Assembly: GCF_003287935.1 (NCBI RefSeq)
Contig: NZ_CP030287.1
Location: 3,934,267 to 3,998,266 of the forward strand
Reading direction: 5' to 3'
Length of the DNA: 64,000 nucleotides
DNA from: Streptomyces sp. ICC1
Lineage (GTDB): Bacteria; Actinomycetota; Actinomycetes; Streptomycetales; Streptomycetaceae
Shown: positions 25,014 to 33,396 of the stretch, piece by piece
Numbering within the stretch: position 1 is the stretch's first letter
Layout: every line of letters begins with the position of its first letter
Made by a program: the position numbers and the translations under genes
The notes under the pieces: generated by a model
What the model was told of the DNA's origin: nothing
The model's input: only the letters and a program-made list of their open reading frames with translations
The model's database searches: none

Positions 25014-26114
25014 TCAGCGCCCGGTGCGCAGTCCGACGACCGCGCCGCGGAACTCCAGGCTCCGGGAGGCTGCTTCGAGGATGTCGAGCACCTGCAGGCC
25101 CGCCCGGCCGTCGGTCAGCGGGCGCCGCCCGGTCCTGATCGAGGAGGCGAACTCCTCGACCATGGTGCGCAGGGCCTCCTTCTCGCCCAGCGCGGGAGCC
25201 ACCATGTCGCCGGTCCGGTAGGAGACGAGCATGTCGCGGCGCTCGTCCGCGCCGATCTCCTGCGGTGCCGTCAGGTCCACGCCCCGGTCGAAGACCGCGA
25301 CGCGCTGGGTGGGATTGAGGTCGTCCCACACCAGGGTCCGCTTGGAGCCGCCGACCATGGTGGTGCGGACCTTCACCGGAGACAGCCAGTTGACGTGCAC
25401 GTGGGCGATGGCGCCGGTGTTGAGCTGCAGCGTCAGATAGGCCACGCAGGACTGGCCGGCGCCGATCGGGTCGGCGCCGTGCGCGGCGACGGCGACCGGG
25501 TGGACGTTCTCCGGGAGGATGAAGTCGAGGACCGAGAGGTCGTGGGGGGCCAGGTCCCACAGGACGTCGATGTCCTTCTGGACCAGCCCGAGGTTGATCC
25601 TGACGGAGTCCACGAACTGGATGTCGCCGAGCTCGCCGGAGCGGACCATGTCCCGGATGCGGGCCACCGCCGGGGTGTAGCAGTAGGTGTGGTCGCACAT
25701 GAGGGTGAGGCCGCGCTCCTCGGCCTCGTTCACCAGGCGCAGCCCGTCCTCGTAGGTGGCGGCGAGGGGCTTCTCGACGAGGACGTGCTTGCCCGCGCGC
25801 AGGGCCGCCAGTGCCACGTCGAGGTGGGTGCCGGCCGGGGTGGCCACGGCGACGGCGTCGACGGCCGGGTCGGCGAGGACCGCAGCGTAGTCGGAAGTGG
25901 CCTGGACGGTGGAGTAGCCGCCCAGCACCTGGCGGGCCCGGTCTACGTTCAGGTCGCAGAGCCAGCGCAGCCGGAACTCCGGGCTGGACTGGAAGTTGCG
26001 GACCAGGTTGGGGCCCCAGTAGCCCGCGCCGACGACGGCTACGCCTAACGGCTCCGCCTGCCCCCCGCCTGCGGCTCCGGCGCCCCGCCCCACGTCCTTC
26101 GCGGTGTCCTTCAC
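25014..26114 (-). CDS. Gfo/Idh/MocA family oxidoreductase (WlbA/WbpB-like)
   Basis: A 366-residue NAD(P)-dependent dehydrogenase. The Rossmann start is PLGVAVVGAGYWGPNLVRNF, and the family motif LVEKPLA is present (KHVLVEKPLAATYEDG). The substrate domain has DLAPHDLSVLDF, with His in the usual catalytic place. Relatives oxidise the C3 hydroxyl of UDP-sugars before transamination, which fits the two aminotransferases and acyltransferase downstream. GTG 26114 has AAGGGA a few bases upstream; longer in-frame extensions look non-coding. Confidence 0.9.
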   Translation of the reverse strand: MKDTAKDVGRGAGAAGGGQAEPLGVAVVGAGYWGPNLVRNFQSSPEFRLRWLCDLNVDRARQVLGGYSTVQATSDYAAVLADPAVDAVAVATPAGTHLDVALAALRAGKHVLVEKPLAATYEDGLRLVNEAEERGLTLMCDHTYCYTPAVARIRDMVRSGELGDIQFVDSVRINLGLVQKDIDVLWDLAPHDLSVLDFILPENVHPVAVAAHGADPIGAGQSCVAYLTLQLNTGAIAHVHVNWLSPVKVRTTMVGGSKRTLVWDDLNPTQRVAVFDRGVDLTAPQEIGADERRDMLVSYRTGDMVAPALGEKEALRTMVEEFASSIRTGRRPLTDGRAGLQVLDILEAASRSLEFRGAVVGLRTGR

Positions 26115-26521
26115 AGCGTTCCCTTTCCTTCCGCGCACGCCCGTAGGCGTGTCGACGACCCATGGCCGGGACGCGTGCGAAGGAAGGAGGTGCCGTCGAC
26201 GGCAGGCCGGGCCGCCTGCGCGACCCGTGTCCGACCCGCCCGACGACGATGGCCCCCACGACCGATGCCGTACGTGTTGCACGTACTTCCGCCCCCCGGC
26301 CGTCCGGCACCCCTCGCGCCGGTCCGGCCCCGGGCAGGCGGCCTGTTCCCCCAAGCCGCCGTACCCGTCCCTGACTCAACTTCCCTGCACCGATCGGACC
26401 ATGGCGTCGCCGAAGCACGCCGAATCCGGTCGGCTGCGTTCAATCTAGACCACCGGGCGTACCCCCGGGGAGACTTGGAGGAAACGGTCGGTACGGGCGT
26501 TCGGCCGTGCATACTTCCGGG
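26115..26521. other. Intergenic region with divergent promoters
   Basis: About 400 bases between the divergent oxidoreductase and glycosyltransferase genes. Short frames here read as GC-rich shadows without ribosome sites. It must carry promoters for both sides of the glycan locus. The only clear signal is a 17-base palindrome at 26270-26286. Confidence 0.6.
26270..26286. promoter_or_regulatory. Palindromic candidate operator GTACGTG-N3-CACGTAC
   Basis: A perfect 7-base inverted repeat around TTG, placed midway between the divergent glycan-locus transcripts. It looks like a site for a dimeric regulator. The regulator is unknown and no gene for it lies next to the site. Confidence 0.45.
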
Positions 26522-27388
26522 GTGACCAGCATCGTGATCCCGGCCCACAACGAGGGCCGGGTCATCGGCCGGCTCCTCGACGCGCTCCTGGCCGAAGCCC
26601 CGGCTTCCGGGCCCGACATCGTCGTGGTGTGCAACGGCTGTACGGACGACACCGCCGCGGTGGCGGGCGCGCGCGGTCCCCGCGTACGCGTGGTGGAGAT
26701 CCCGACTCCCTCCAAACACCGGGCACTTCGGGTCGGCGACGAACACGCGCGGGGCTTCCCCCGGCTGTACGTGGACGCCGACGTCGAGGTCGGGGCCGCC
26801 GACGTACGGGTGCTGGCGGGCGCCCTCGCCGACCGTCCGGAGCTGCTCGCCGCGGCCCCCGGGCGCGACATCCCCCTGACCGGCTGCGCCTGGCCGGTCC
26901 GGGCCTACTACCGGGTCTGGCAGCGGCTGCCGGCCGTCCGCGAGGGCCTGTTCGGGCGCGGGGTCATCGCGGTGTCCGAACCGGGCCACGCGCGGATCGC
27001 CGCCCTGCCCCCGCTGATGGCGGACGACCTCGCCGCCTCCCTCGCCTTCGCGCCGGGAGAGCGCAGCGTGGTCGAGGCGGCCCGGGTCGTGGTGCACCCG
27101 CCGCGCACCTGGTCGGACCTGGTCAAACGGCGGGTCCGGGCGGCGACTTCGTCCGCCGAGCTGGAGCGCTTCCAGGCCGCGGAGCCCGCCGGGGCGGCCT
27201 CGTCCGTACCGTCCGCGCGGACCGGTACGGGAGACCTGCGCGCCCTGCTCCGGGCCCAGCCGCGGCTGCTCCCCGGGGTCGTGGTGTTCGTCGTGGCGGC
27301 CCTCGCGGCCCGCCGGGGCGCCCGCAAGGCCATCCGGACCGGGGACTTCTCCACCTGGCTGCGCGACGAGAGCAGCCGGCAGGGCTGA
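26522..27388 (+). CDS. Family 2 glycosyltransferase with C-terminal membrane helix
   Basis: About 288 residues. The start TSIVIPAHNEGRVIGRLLDALL and VVCNGCTDDTAAVA are GT2 hallmarks, and LYVDADVEV carries the DxD-type metal site. A hydrophobic helix near the C-terminus (LLPGVVVFVVAALAARRG) anchors it to the membrane. GTG 26522 is chosen because the conserved fold begins there; GTG 26507 is also in frame, and GGAGG lies 25-40 bases upstream. It opens the three-gene rightward run of the glycan locus. Confidence 0.85.
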   Translation: MTSIVIPAHNEGRVIGRLLDALLAEAPASGPDIVVVCNGCTDDTAAVAGARGPRVRVVEIPTPSKHRALRVGDEHARGFPRLYVDADVEVGAADVRVLAGALADRPELLAAAPGRDIPLTGCAWPVRAYYRVWQRLPAVREGLFGRGVIAVSEPGHARIAALPPLMADDLAASLAFAPGERSVVEAARVVVHPPRTWSDLVKRRVRAATSSAELERFQAAEPAGAASSVPSARTGTGDLRALLRAQPRLLPGVVVFVVAALAARRGARKAIRTGDFSTWLRDESSRQG

Positions 27389-27501
27389 AGCCGGCCACCG
27401 GCCGAATCGGGCCGTACACCGTCCAGTTGGCCCGTACAACCATTAGGGTGCCACTCGTACGCACGAGTGACTCAGACCGTCTGCACCGGGAGCTCGAGAG
27501 C

Positions 27502-28878
27502 ATGTACCTCGCGGACCGCTCCGCGCCGGCGGGCGCGAAGACCGCACCGGACGGCAGCCCCGTCCGGGCCCCCGCCGTCGCCTCGGCCGTCCTCGCACTG
27601 GGTGCGGTCAGCCTGATCACCGACATCTCCTCGGAGATGGTCACCGCCGTCCTGCCGCTCTACCTGGTCGCCGGACTGGGCCTGAGCCCGCTGGGCTTCG
27701 GTGCGCTCGACGGCCTGTACAACGGGGTCAGCGCGCTGGTGCAGCTGACCGGCGGCCACCTCGCCGACCGGATCCGCAACCACAAGCTGATCGCCGGGAT
27801 CGGCTACGGCCTGTCCGCGCTGTGCAAACCGCTGCTGCTGCTCGCCCACAGCCTCGGCCCGATCAGCGTGGTCCTCGCCCTGGAACGCACCGGCAAGGGC
27901 CTGCGCACTGCCCCGCGCGACGCGCTCATCTCCCTTTCCACGCCTGCCGAGTTGCAAGGCCGCGCCTTCGGCGTGCACCGCGCCATGGACACCACCGGGG
28001 CGCTGCTCGGCCCCCTCGCCGCCTTCTTCATCCTGAGCGTCACGGTCGACGGGTACGACGCCGTGTTCGGGGTCAGCGCCTGCATCGCCGCACTCGGCGT
28101 CGTGGTGCTCGTGCTCTTCGTCCCCTCCGGCGCGGACCCGGGCGCAGCCGGCACACCCGCGCGCCCCGCCCCCGCGCGCCCCGCCGCTCCCGCGAAGCCG
28201 GTCCCGGGCACACCCGCCGCCCCGAAGCCGGGCGCGGGCGCGGTCAACGTGCGCGAGGCGCTGGCCCTGCTGCGCCTGCCCCGGCTGCGCGCCCTGGCGG
28301 CCTGCGCGGCCCTGCTGGGCCTGACCACCGTCAGCGACGCCTTCCTCTACCTGCTGCTCCAGGACCGCACCGGCATCGGCGAGCAGTGGTTCCCGCTCCT
28401 GCCCCTGGGCACCGCCGCCGTGTTCCTGCTGCTGGCCGTGCCGGCCGGCGCCCTCGCCGACCGGATCGGACGCCGCACCGTGTTCCTGGCCGGGCACGCC
28501 CTCCTGCTGACCGGCTACGGGCTGCTGCTGTGGGCCCCCGCCTGGCCCGCCCTGCCCTATCTGGTCCTCGTCCTGCACGGCATGTTCTACGCCGCCACCG
28601 ACGGGGTGCTGCCCGCCGCCGTCGCCGCGACCGTCCCGGCGAAGCTGCGGGGCACCGGCATCGCGGTCGTCGGCACCAGCCAGGCGCTGGCCCGCTTCGG
28701 CTGCTCGCTCGCCTTCGGCGGGGCCTGGACGCTGTGGGGTTCGGGCCCCGCGCTCGCCGCCGCGGCGGCCGGGCTGTGCTGCTGCGCGGCCGTCGCCGGA
28801 TTCGTACTCCGCCCCACGGCCCCGGACGGCGCGTCCGGCCGGACCCCGCACCCCCGACGCACCCGAGGAACCCGATGA
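27502..28878 (+). CDS. MFS transporter
   Basis: A 458-residue inner-membrane carrier with about twelve helices in two halves, joined by a Pro/Ala-rich loop at about residues 210-245 (repeats of ARPAPARPAAPAKP type). The motif-A-like loop GGHLADRIRNHK between helices 2 and 3, and GALADRIGRRT in the second half, are typical MFS signatures. Substrate unknown; position suggests export or uptake linked to the glycan locus. ATG 27502 follows GGGAGCTCGAG. TAGGGT at 27444-27449 may be its -10 box. The stop overlaps the next gene (ATGA). Confidence 0.85.
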   Translation: MYLADRSAPAGAKTAPDGSPVRAPAVASAVLALGAVSLITDISSEMVTAVLPLYLVAGLGLSPLGFGALDGLYNGVSALVQLTGGHLADRIRNHKLIAGIGYGLSALCKPLLLLAHSLGPISVVLALERTGKGLRTAPRDALISLSTPAELQGRAFGVHRAMDTTGALLGPLAAFFILSVTVDGYDAVFGVSACIAALGVVVLVLFVPSGADPGAAGTPARPAPARPAAPAKPVPGTPAAPKPGAGAVNVREALALLRLPRLRALAACAALLGLTTVSDAFLYLLLQDRTGIGEQWFPLLPLGTAAVFLLLAVPAGALADRIGRRTVFLAGHALLLTGYGLLLWAPAWPALPYLVLVLHGMFYAATDGVLPAAVAATVPAKLRGTGIAVVGTSQALARFGCSLAFGGAWTLWGSGPALAAAAAGLCCCAAVAGFVLRPTAPDGASGRTPHPRRTRGTR

Positions 28879-29888
28879 CCCGCTCACGCCGGCTGCTCGT
28901 ACTCGCCCTGGCCGTGCTGCTCCTCGGAGGGGCGGCCGGCGCGATGGTGGTGCGCGCCGCCGCACGCGCCGAGCAGACCCGGGAGGGCGATCCGACGGCC
29001 ACCGAGGGCCGGGTCACGCTCGACCGGCAGGACGGGCTGGCCTTCCTCAACGGCGCGCAGGGGCCGCACCGCGGAGCCGTCGTCTCGGTTCCGGCCCAGT
29101 CCCCCCAGGGCGGGCGGACCGCCTCCGACCTCACCTGCCAGCGCTTCCACGCGGCGGCCGGCACGGGCGTCTGCCTCAACTCCTCCCCCGGCGCGCTCGC
29201 CCAGGACAACAAGGCGCTCATCGTCGACGCGCAGCTGCGCACGGTGCGCAGCTTCCCGATGGCGGGCACCCCGTCCAGGGCCCGGGTGTCCCCGAGCGGG
29301 CACTTCGCCGCGTGGACGGTCTTCGTCGCCGGGGAGTCCTACGGCGCCGCGTTCTTCTCCACCCGCACCTCGATCGCGGACGTCCGCACCGGCACGCTCG
29401 AACCGGACCTGGAGAAGTTCGCCATCGAGCTCGACGGCCGGCCCTACAGCGCGGGCGACGTGAACTTCTGGGGCGTGACCTTCTCCAAGGACGACGACAC
29501 CTTCTACGCCACGCTCGGCACCGGCAACCAGACCTACCTGGTGAAGGGCTCGATCTCGCGGCGCAGCGTCACCACCCTCGCCAAGAACGTCGAGTGCCCT
29601 TCGCTGTCCCCCGACGAGACCCGGGTCGCCTACAAGAAGCGCGTGCAGCGCGGCGCGTCCCTGTGGCGGGAGCACGTCCTGGACCTGCGGACCCTGCGGG
29701 AGCAGCCGCTCGCGGAGAAGCGCAGCGTGGACGACCAGGCGCTCTGGCTCGACGACCGCACCCTGGCCTACGCACTGCCCACCGAGGGGTCGGTGGACAC
29801 CACCGACCTCTGGACCGTGCCGGCCGACGGCACCGGCGCCCCGCGCGTCCTGGCGCCGGCCGCCTCGTCGCCGACCCGCCTCGGCTGA
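28875..29888 (+). CDS. Secreted/anchored TolB-like beta-propeller protein
   Basis: A 337-residue protein with an N-terminal signal or anchor helix (LLVLALAVLLLGGAAGAMVV, residues 7-26) followed by beta-rich repeats in which conserved SPSGHFAAW, SPDETRVAYKK and DDQALWLDDRTLAYAL units mark TolB/WD-like blades. It is probably outside the membrane. Its ATG overlaps the MFS stop, so it is made with the transporter and may assist it. It ends one base from the convergent MerR-like gene. Confidence 0.75.
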   Translation: MTRSRRLLVLALAVLLLGGAAGAMVVRAAARAEQTREGDPTATEGRVTLDRQDGLAFLNGAQGPHRGAVVSVPAQSPQGGRTASDLTCQRFHAAAGTGVCLNSSPGALAQDNKALIVDAQLRTVRSFPMAGTPSRARVSPSGHFAAWTVFVAGESYGAAFFSTRTSIADVRTGTLEPDLEKFAIELDGRPYSAGDVNFWGVTFSKDDDTFYATLGTGNQTYLVKGSISRRSVTTLAKNVECPSLSPDETRVAYKKRVQRGASLWREHVLDLRTLREQPLAEKRSVDDQALWLDDRTLAYALPTEGSVDTTDLWTVPADGTGAPRVLAPAASSPTRLG

Positions 29889-29889
29889 C

Positions 29890-30228
29890 TCAGGCCTGGG
29901 CCGTCTCGTGCGAGCCGCCCTCCGCCCGCCGGTACTCGGCGTTGATGCGCTGGGCTTCCTCTAGCTGGTCCTCGAGGATGACGATCCGGCACGCGGACTC
30001 CACGGGCGTCCCCTGGTCGACGAGCTCCCGGGCGCGGGCGGCGATGCGCAACTGGTAGCGGGAGTAGCGGCGGTGGCCGCCCTCGGAGCGCAGGGGGGTG
30101 ATCAGCCGGGCTTCGCCGATCGCGCGCAGGAAGCCCGGTGTGGTGCCGAGCATCTCGGCGGCCCGGCCCATGGTGTAGGCCGGATAGTCGTCGTCGTCGA
30201 AACGGCCGAGCGTGTTCTCTGGTGTCAC
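29890..30228 (-). CDS. MerR-family-like DNA-binding regulator
   Basis: A 112-residue protein with a single winged helix-turn-helix: YTMGRAAEMLGTTPGFLRAIGEARLITPLRSEGGHRRYSRYQL, which holds the MerR wing motif GGHRRYS. A short helix (residues 70-105, ILEDQLEEAQRINAEYRRAE) follows as dimerisation coiled coil. There is no C-terminal sensor domain, so it is like stand-alone MerR/BldC-type proteins. GTG 30228 has GAGG 6 bases upstream; the GTG at 30234 and longer frames are less likely. Targets unknown. Confidence 0.85.
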   Translation of the reverse strand: MTPENTLGRFDDDDYPAYTMGRAAEMLGTTPGFLRAIGEARLITPLRSEGGHRRYSRYQLRIAARARELVDQGTPVESACRIVILEDQLEEAQRINAEYRRAEGGSHETAQA

Positions 30229-30440
30229 TTTCACCTCGTTTGTGGGACGCGTCGAAGGCCCTGCTGCCGTCCGGCACCAGGTCCCCGAGGGAAATTCAAC
30301 ACCATGGGCGGGGTCCCTCTGCCCCTCGGACCGGCCGGAAGGCGGTGCGCGACCGTCGCGCGTGCGTCGGACCGCCGTCCACGGCCGGGCCCGTCGACGC
30401 CGGGGCGTGCCCGTGGGCGCGCAGAATCGTTGGGGCGGGC

Positions 30441-30779
30441 ATGGGCACTCCACACGCCGTCTCCCCGTCCCCGGCCCGGCACCGGGCACCCGAGCGCAGC
30501 CCCGCCGCGGCGGCGCGGGGCATTCCCCGGCAGCATCCCGGCAGATCCGCCCCGGCCGGCGGGGCGGCCCTCTTCGAGCAGCTCGCCCGCGAGTGGGAAG
30601 CGCGCGGCGCCACCGTCCCCGGCAGGCCCGACCCGCTGTGGGACCGGCTGATCACCTACGCGCACTTCCAGCGCGAGACGGACGCCACGCTGCGCAGCCT
30701 GCGCCTGGACGGGGCCGAGCCGCCGGCGGCCGCCACGGCGGCGGGCCCGGCGGCGGGCCCGCGCTGGACGCGGGCATGA
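30441..30779 (+). CDS. Conserved-looking hypothetical protein
   Basis: A 112-residue protein of unknown function. The first 50 residues are Pro/Ala/Arg-rich and probably disordered. The conserved-looking core is LFEQLAREWEARGATVPGRPDPLWDRLI followed by a helix with TDATLRSLRLDG. ATG 30441 is chosen because GC3 bias continues up to it; upstream in-frame starts run into the MerR-gene leader. It is flanked by a strong terminator downstream. Confidence 0.5.
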   Translation: MGTPHAVSPSPARHRAPERSPAAAARGIPRQHPGRSAPAGGAALFEQLAREWEARGATVPGRPDPLWDRLITYAHFQRETDATLRSLRLDGAEPPAAATAAGPAAGPRWTRA

Positions 30780-30806
30780 GCCGGGAGCCGTGTCCGGGGA
30801 ACGCCG

Positions 30807-30840
30807 AGGGCCCCGGTCGGCTGCTGCCGACCGGGGCCCT
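30807..30840 (+). terminator. Bidirectional terminator hairpin
   Basis: A perfect 14-bp stem (30807-30820 with 30827-30840) around CTGCTG, between the gene ending at 30779 and the convergent gene ending at 30874. It can serve both. Confidence 0.8.
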
Positions 30841-30873
30841 GGGGTCCGTACGTGGTGTTCGATCCGCCCGCGG

Positions 30874-31185
30874 CTACACGCCCGCGGGGGCGCCGAGCAT
30901 GGCCGACGCCTTCTCGAGCGGGGTCTGCTCGGCGGCCGGCGCCGGGACCGGGGCGAGCCCGCGGCAGGTGAAGCCGAGCGCGGTCAGCGCCCTGATCACC
31001 TCGCCGGCGGTGAAGTCGCGGCGGTCCTGGCGGGTGATGACGGCGCCCACTTGCTTGACGGGGTAGGCGCGCCGGCCGACGATCACGGACTCAGCGGTGA
31101 TCGGTTCGGGCTTGATGCCCTTCATCGACTCCAGCACACCGCTTTTGGTCAGGTCGAACGGAAAACGGGCGATGACGCAGCGCAT
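30874..31185 (-). CDS. Small conserved protein next to the cold-shock helicase
   Basis: A 103-residue soluble protein starting MRCVIARFPFDLTKSGVLESMKG, with KPEPITAESVIVGRRAYPVKQVG and ITRQDRRDFTAGEVIRALTALGF. I recall proteins of this kind in many Streptomyces next to cold-shock or helicase genes, but know no function. The charge pattern (RRAYPVKQVG, RQDRRDF) allows nucleic-acid binding. It lies 48 bases downstream of the DEAD-box gene on the same strand and may be co-transcribed. Confidence 0.7.
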   Translation of the reverse strand: MRCVIARFPFDLTKSGVLESMKGIKPEPITAESVIVGRRAYPVKQVGAVITRQDRRDFTAGEVIRALTALGFTCRGLAPVPAPAAEQTPLEKASAMLGAPAGV

Positions 31186-31233
31186 GGTGCCTCACAGGTA
31201 GCAGAGAACCGGTCTGGGGACTGTCCGGGAGAT

Positions 31234-32841
31234 CTAAGCGGCTGTGGCGAGGGCAGGACGGCCCTCGGACCCCCTGGGCGCCGTGCTCGTGCGGCTGCGC
31301 CGGTCCTGTGCGGGACGGCTGCGCCGACCCCTGGAGGAGCTGGCCCCACGGTTGGCGCGCTCGCTGACGGGCGCCGTGATGGTGACGGGGATGCCCGACG
31401 GCGCCTGCGCGCCGGTGATGCGGCTCAGCTCGGCCTCGCCGGAGCGGACGTTCGCGGTGTTCGGGGTGATCCCGGCCGCGGCCATCAGGCGGGTCATCTC
31501 GCGGCGCTGGTTGGGCAGCACCAGGGTGACGACGCTGCCGGACTCGCCGGCCCGGGCGGTACGGCCGCCGCGGTGCAGGTAGTCCTTGTGGTCGGTCGGC
31601 GGGTCCACGTTGACGACCAGGTCGAGGTTGTCGACGTGGATGCCGCGGGCCGCGACGTTGGTGGCGACCAGCACGCTGACGTGGCCCGTCTTGAACTGCG
31701 CGAGCGTACGGGTGCGCTGGGGCTGCGACTTTCCGCCGTGCAGTGCCGCGGCGCGCACCCCGCTGCTCAGCAGGTGCTCGGTGAGCCGGTCCACGGCGTG
31801 CTTGGTGTCCAGGAACATGATCACGCGGCCTTCGCGGGCGGCGATCTCGGTCGTGGCGGCCTGCTTGTCGAAGCTCTGCACGTGCAGGACGTGGTGCTCC
31901 ATCGCGGTGACGGCGCCGGCCGAAGGGTCGACGGAGTGCACGACGGGGTCGGTCAGGTAGCGACGGACCAGCAGGTCGATGTTGCGGTCGAGCGTGGCGG
32001 AGAAGAGCATCCGCTGGCCCTCGGGGCGCACCTGGTCGAGCAGGGCGGTGACCTGGGGCATGAAGCCCATGTCGGCCATCTGGTCGGCCTCGTCCAGGAC
32101 GGTGATGGCGACCTGGTTCAGCCGGCAGTCACCCCGCTGGATGAGGTCCTTCAGGCGGCCGGGCGTGGCCACGACCACTTCGGCCCCGGCGCGCAGCGCG
32201 CCGGCCTGCCGGTGGATCGGCATGCCGCCGACCACGGTGGCCAGGCGCAGCTTGACCGCGCGGGCATAGGGGGTGAGGGCTGCCGTGACCTGCTGGGCGA
32301 GCTCACGCGTCGGTACGAGGATCAGAGCGAGCGGCTGCCCCGACTCGGCGCTCTGGCCGGCCGTACGGGCCAGCAGCGCGAGGCCGAAGGCCAGGGTCTT
32401 GCCGGAGCCGGTGCGACCGCGGCCCAGGACGTCACGGCCCGCGAGGGTGTTGGGCAGGGTGGCCGCCTGGATCGGGAACGGCGTGGCGACGCCCTCGGCG
32501 GTGAGCGCCTTGAGCAGCGGGGCCGGCATGGCCAGGTCGGCGAACGCCTCGACGGCGGGCAGCCCGGGGACCACGGTGACCGGCAGGGCGAACTCGCCCT
32601 GCGGGCCGGAGGAGCGTCGGCCGTAGCTGCCGCCACCGCCGCCGCCGGAGCGCTTCGGGCCGCCGGACCGGCTGGGGGCCGACGAGGAACCGAAACGGGT
32701 CCCCCGGCCGCCGGAAGAACCGGAAGAGCCGCCATAGGAGCCGCCGTACGAGCCGGAGGAGGAGCCGCCGTACGAGCCGGAGGATCCACCACCCGTACGG
32801 GTGCGGGAAGAGCGGTCATTCATGCGAGTCGTACGGTTCAT
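31234..32841 (-). CDS. DEAD-box RNA helicase (cold-shock type)
   Basis: A 535-residue ATP-dependent RNA helicase. The first 75 residues are a low-complexity Gly/Ser/Tyr/Arg tail. The core shows the Q motif (PFPIQAATLP), Walker A (GRTGSGKT), PTRELAQQ, DEAD (VLDEADQM), SAT (MLFSATL), and in the second RecA domain ATNVAARGIHV and HRGGRTARAG. Such enzymes unwind mRNA and rRNA structure in the cold. ATG 32841 has AGGAAGG 7 bases upstream; that site lies partly in a 9-bp hairpin. The cold-shock protein gene just upstream supports the role. Confidence 0.93.
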   Translation of the reverse strand: MNRTTRMNDRSSRTRTGGGSSGSYGGSSSGSYGGSYGGSSGSSGGRGTRFGSSSAPSRSGGPKRSGGGGGGSYGRRSSGPQGEFALPVTVVPGLPAVEAFADLAMPAPLLKALTAEGVATPFPIQAATLPNTLAGRDVLGRGRTGSGKTLAFGLALLARTAGQSAESGQPLALILVPTRELAQQVTAALTPYARAVKLRLATVVGGMPIHRQAGALRAGAEVVVATPGRLKDLIQRGDCRLNQVAITVLDEADQMADMGFMPQVTALLDQVRPEGQRMLFSATLDRNIDLLVRRYLTDPVVHSVDPSAGAVTAMEHHVLHVQSFDKQAATTEIAAREGRVIMFLDTKHAVDRLTEHLLSSGVRAAALHGGKSQPQRTRTLAQFKTGHVSVLVATNVAARGIHVDNLDLVVNVDPPTDHKDYLHRGGRTARAGESGSVVTLVLPNQRREMTRLMAAAGITPNTANVRSGEAELSRITGAQAPSGIPVTITAPVSERANRGASSSRGRRSRPAQDRRSRTSTAPRGSEGRPALATAA

Positions 32842-32849
32842 GCAGAACC

Positions 32850-32876
32850 TTCCTCGATACGGCACACATCGAGGAA
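32850..32876 (-). promoter_or_regulatory. Leader hairpin covering the helicase ribosome binding site
   Basis: In the mRNA, a 9-base inverted repeat (arms 32868-32876 and 32850-32858, 9-base loop) places GAGGAA of the ribosome site AGGAAGG in its 3' arm. Closing the stem would hide the site and opening it would allow translation. This could be a temperature- or helicase-dependent switch. Seen by eye; folding energy not computed. Confidence 0.5.
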
Positions 32877-33137
32877 TTCTCGGCAGCGGAAATACGAGCC
32901 GCGCGACGATTCACAAGAATGAGCCGGAGTAAAATCAGATGCGACGGGACCGGAATGCAATGCGACCGGGCCGTCATGAAAGGGGCACCGCACTGCGCGC
33001 CGAGATGACCGGCGATCGTGTGCGGGCGGAGAGCCGAGGAGCGGATCCATCGGCCGAACAGGTGGGCGTCTGGGGGCTTGCGCCCCCGCGCCGCTCTCAC
33101 GGGCCGTGACGGCCGGCGGAGCCGGGGAAAAGCAACG
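32877..33137. other. Long helicase leader/promoter region without genes
   Basis: With the hairpin and terminator on either side, the helicase gene and the cold-shock gene are about 350 bases apart. No frame here has a credible start and ribosome site. Locally AT-richer stretches (around 32880-32945) suggest promoter and long untranslated leader, as is usual for cold-induced helicase mRNAs. Confidence 0.5.
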
Positions 33138-33173
33138 AGCTGGGGCCCGCACCCCAAGGTGCGGGCCCCAGCT
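33138..33173 (-). terminator. Cold-shock gene terminator
   Basis: A perfect 16-bp stem (33138-33153 with 33158-33173) with loop CCAA, 20 bases after the cold-shock stop codon. One of the strongest hairpins in the window. Confidence 0.88.
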
Positions 33174-33192
33174 GCGTGGTTGCGCTTGAACG

Positions 33193-33396
33193 TCAGGCCG
33201 TGACGATGTTCTCGGCCGTCGGGCCCTTCTGGCCCTGCGCGATGTCGAAGCTGACCTTCTGGCCTTCCTGGAGCTCGCGGAAGCCCTGGGAGGCGATGTT
33301 CGAGTAGTGGGCGAAGACGTCAGGACCGCCGCCCTCCTGCTCGATGAAGCCAAAACCCTTTTCCGCGTTGAACCACTTCACGGTGCCGTTAGCCAT
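33193..33396 (-). CDS. CspA-type cold-shock protein
   Basis: A 67-residue single cold-shock domain: [17 protein letters not shown] holds RNP1 (KGFGFI) and VFAHYSNI holds RNP2. It binds single-stranded RNA and DNA as an RNA chaperone. The family usual is VFVHFS in RNP2; here Ala and Tyr replace Val and Phe, as seen in several Streptomyces paralogues. ATG 33396 has a strong AAAGGAG ribosome site. It lies upstream of the DEAD-box helicase with its own terminator between. Confidence 0.95.
   Translation of the reverse strand: MANGTVKWFNAEKGFGFIEQEGGGPDVFAHYSNIASQGFRELQEGQKVSFDIAQGQKGPTAENIVTA

Noticed and set aside
26104..26448. Short plus-strand frame in the 400-base intergenic region of the glycan locus
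   Set aside because: No ribosome site, Pro/Arg/Cys-rich random composition, and it starts inside the oxidoreductase gene.
13600..29888. Idea that the glycan locus is a secondary-metabolite (antibiotic) cluster
   Set aside because: No PKS, NRPS, terpene or RiPP genes are present. Wzz/Wzy-type proteins and secreted factors favour a surface polysaccharide.
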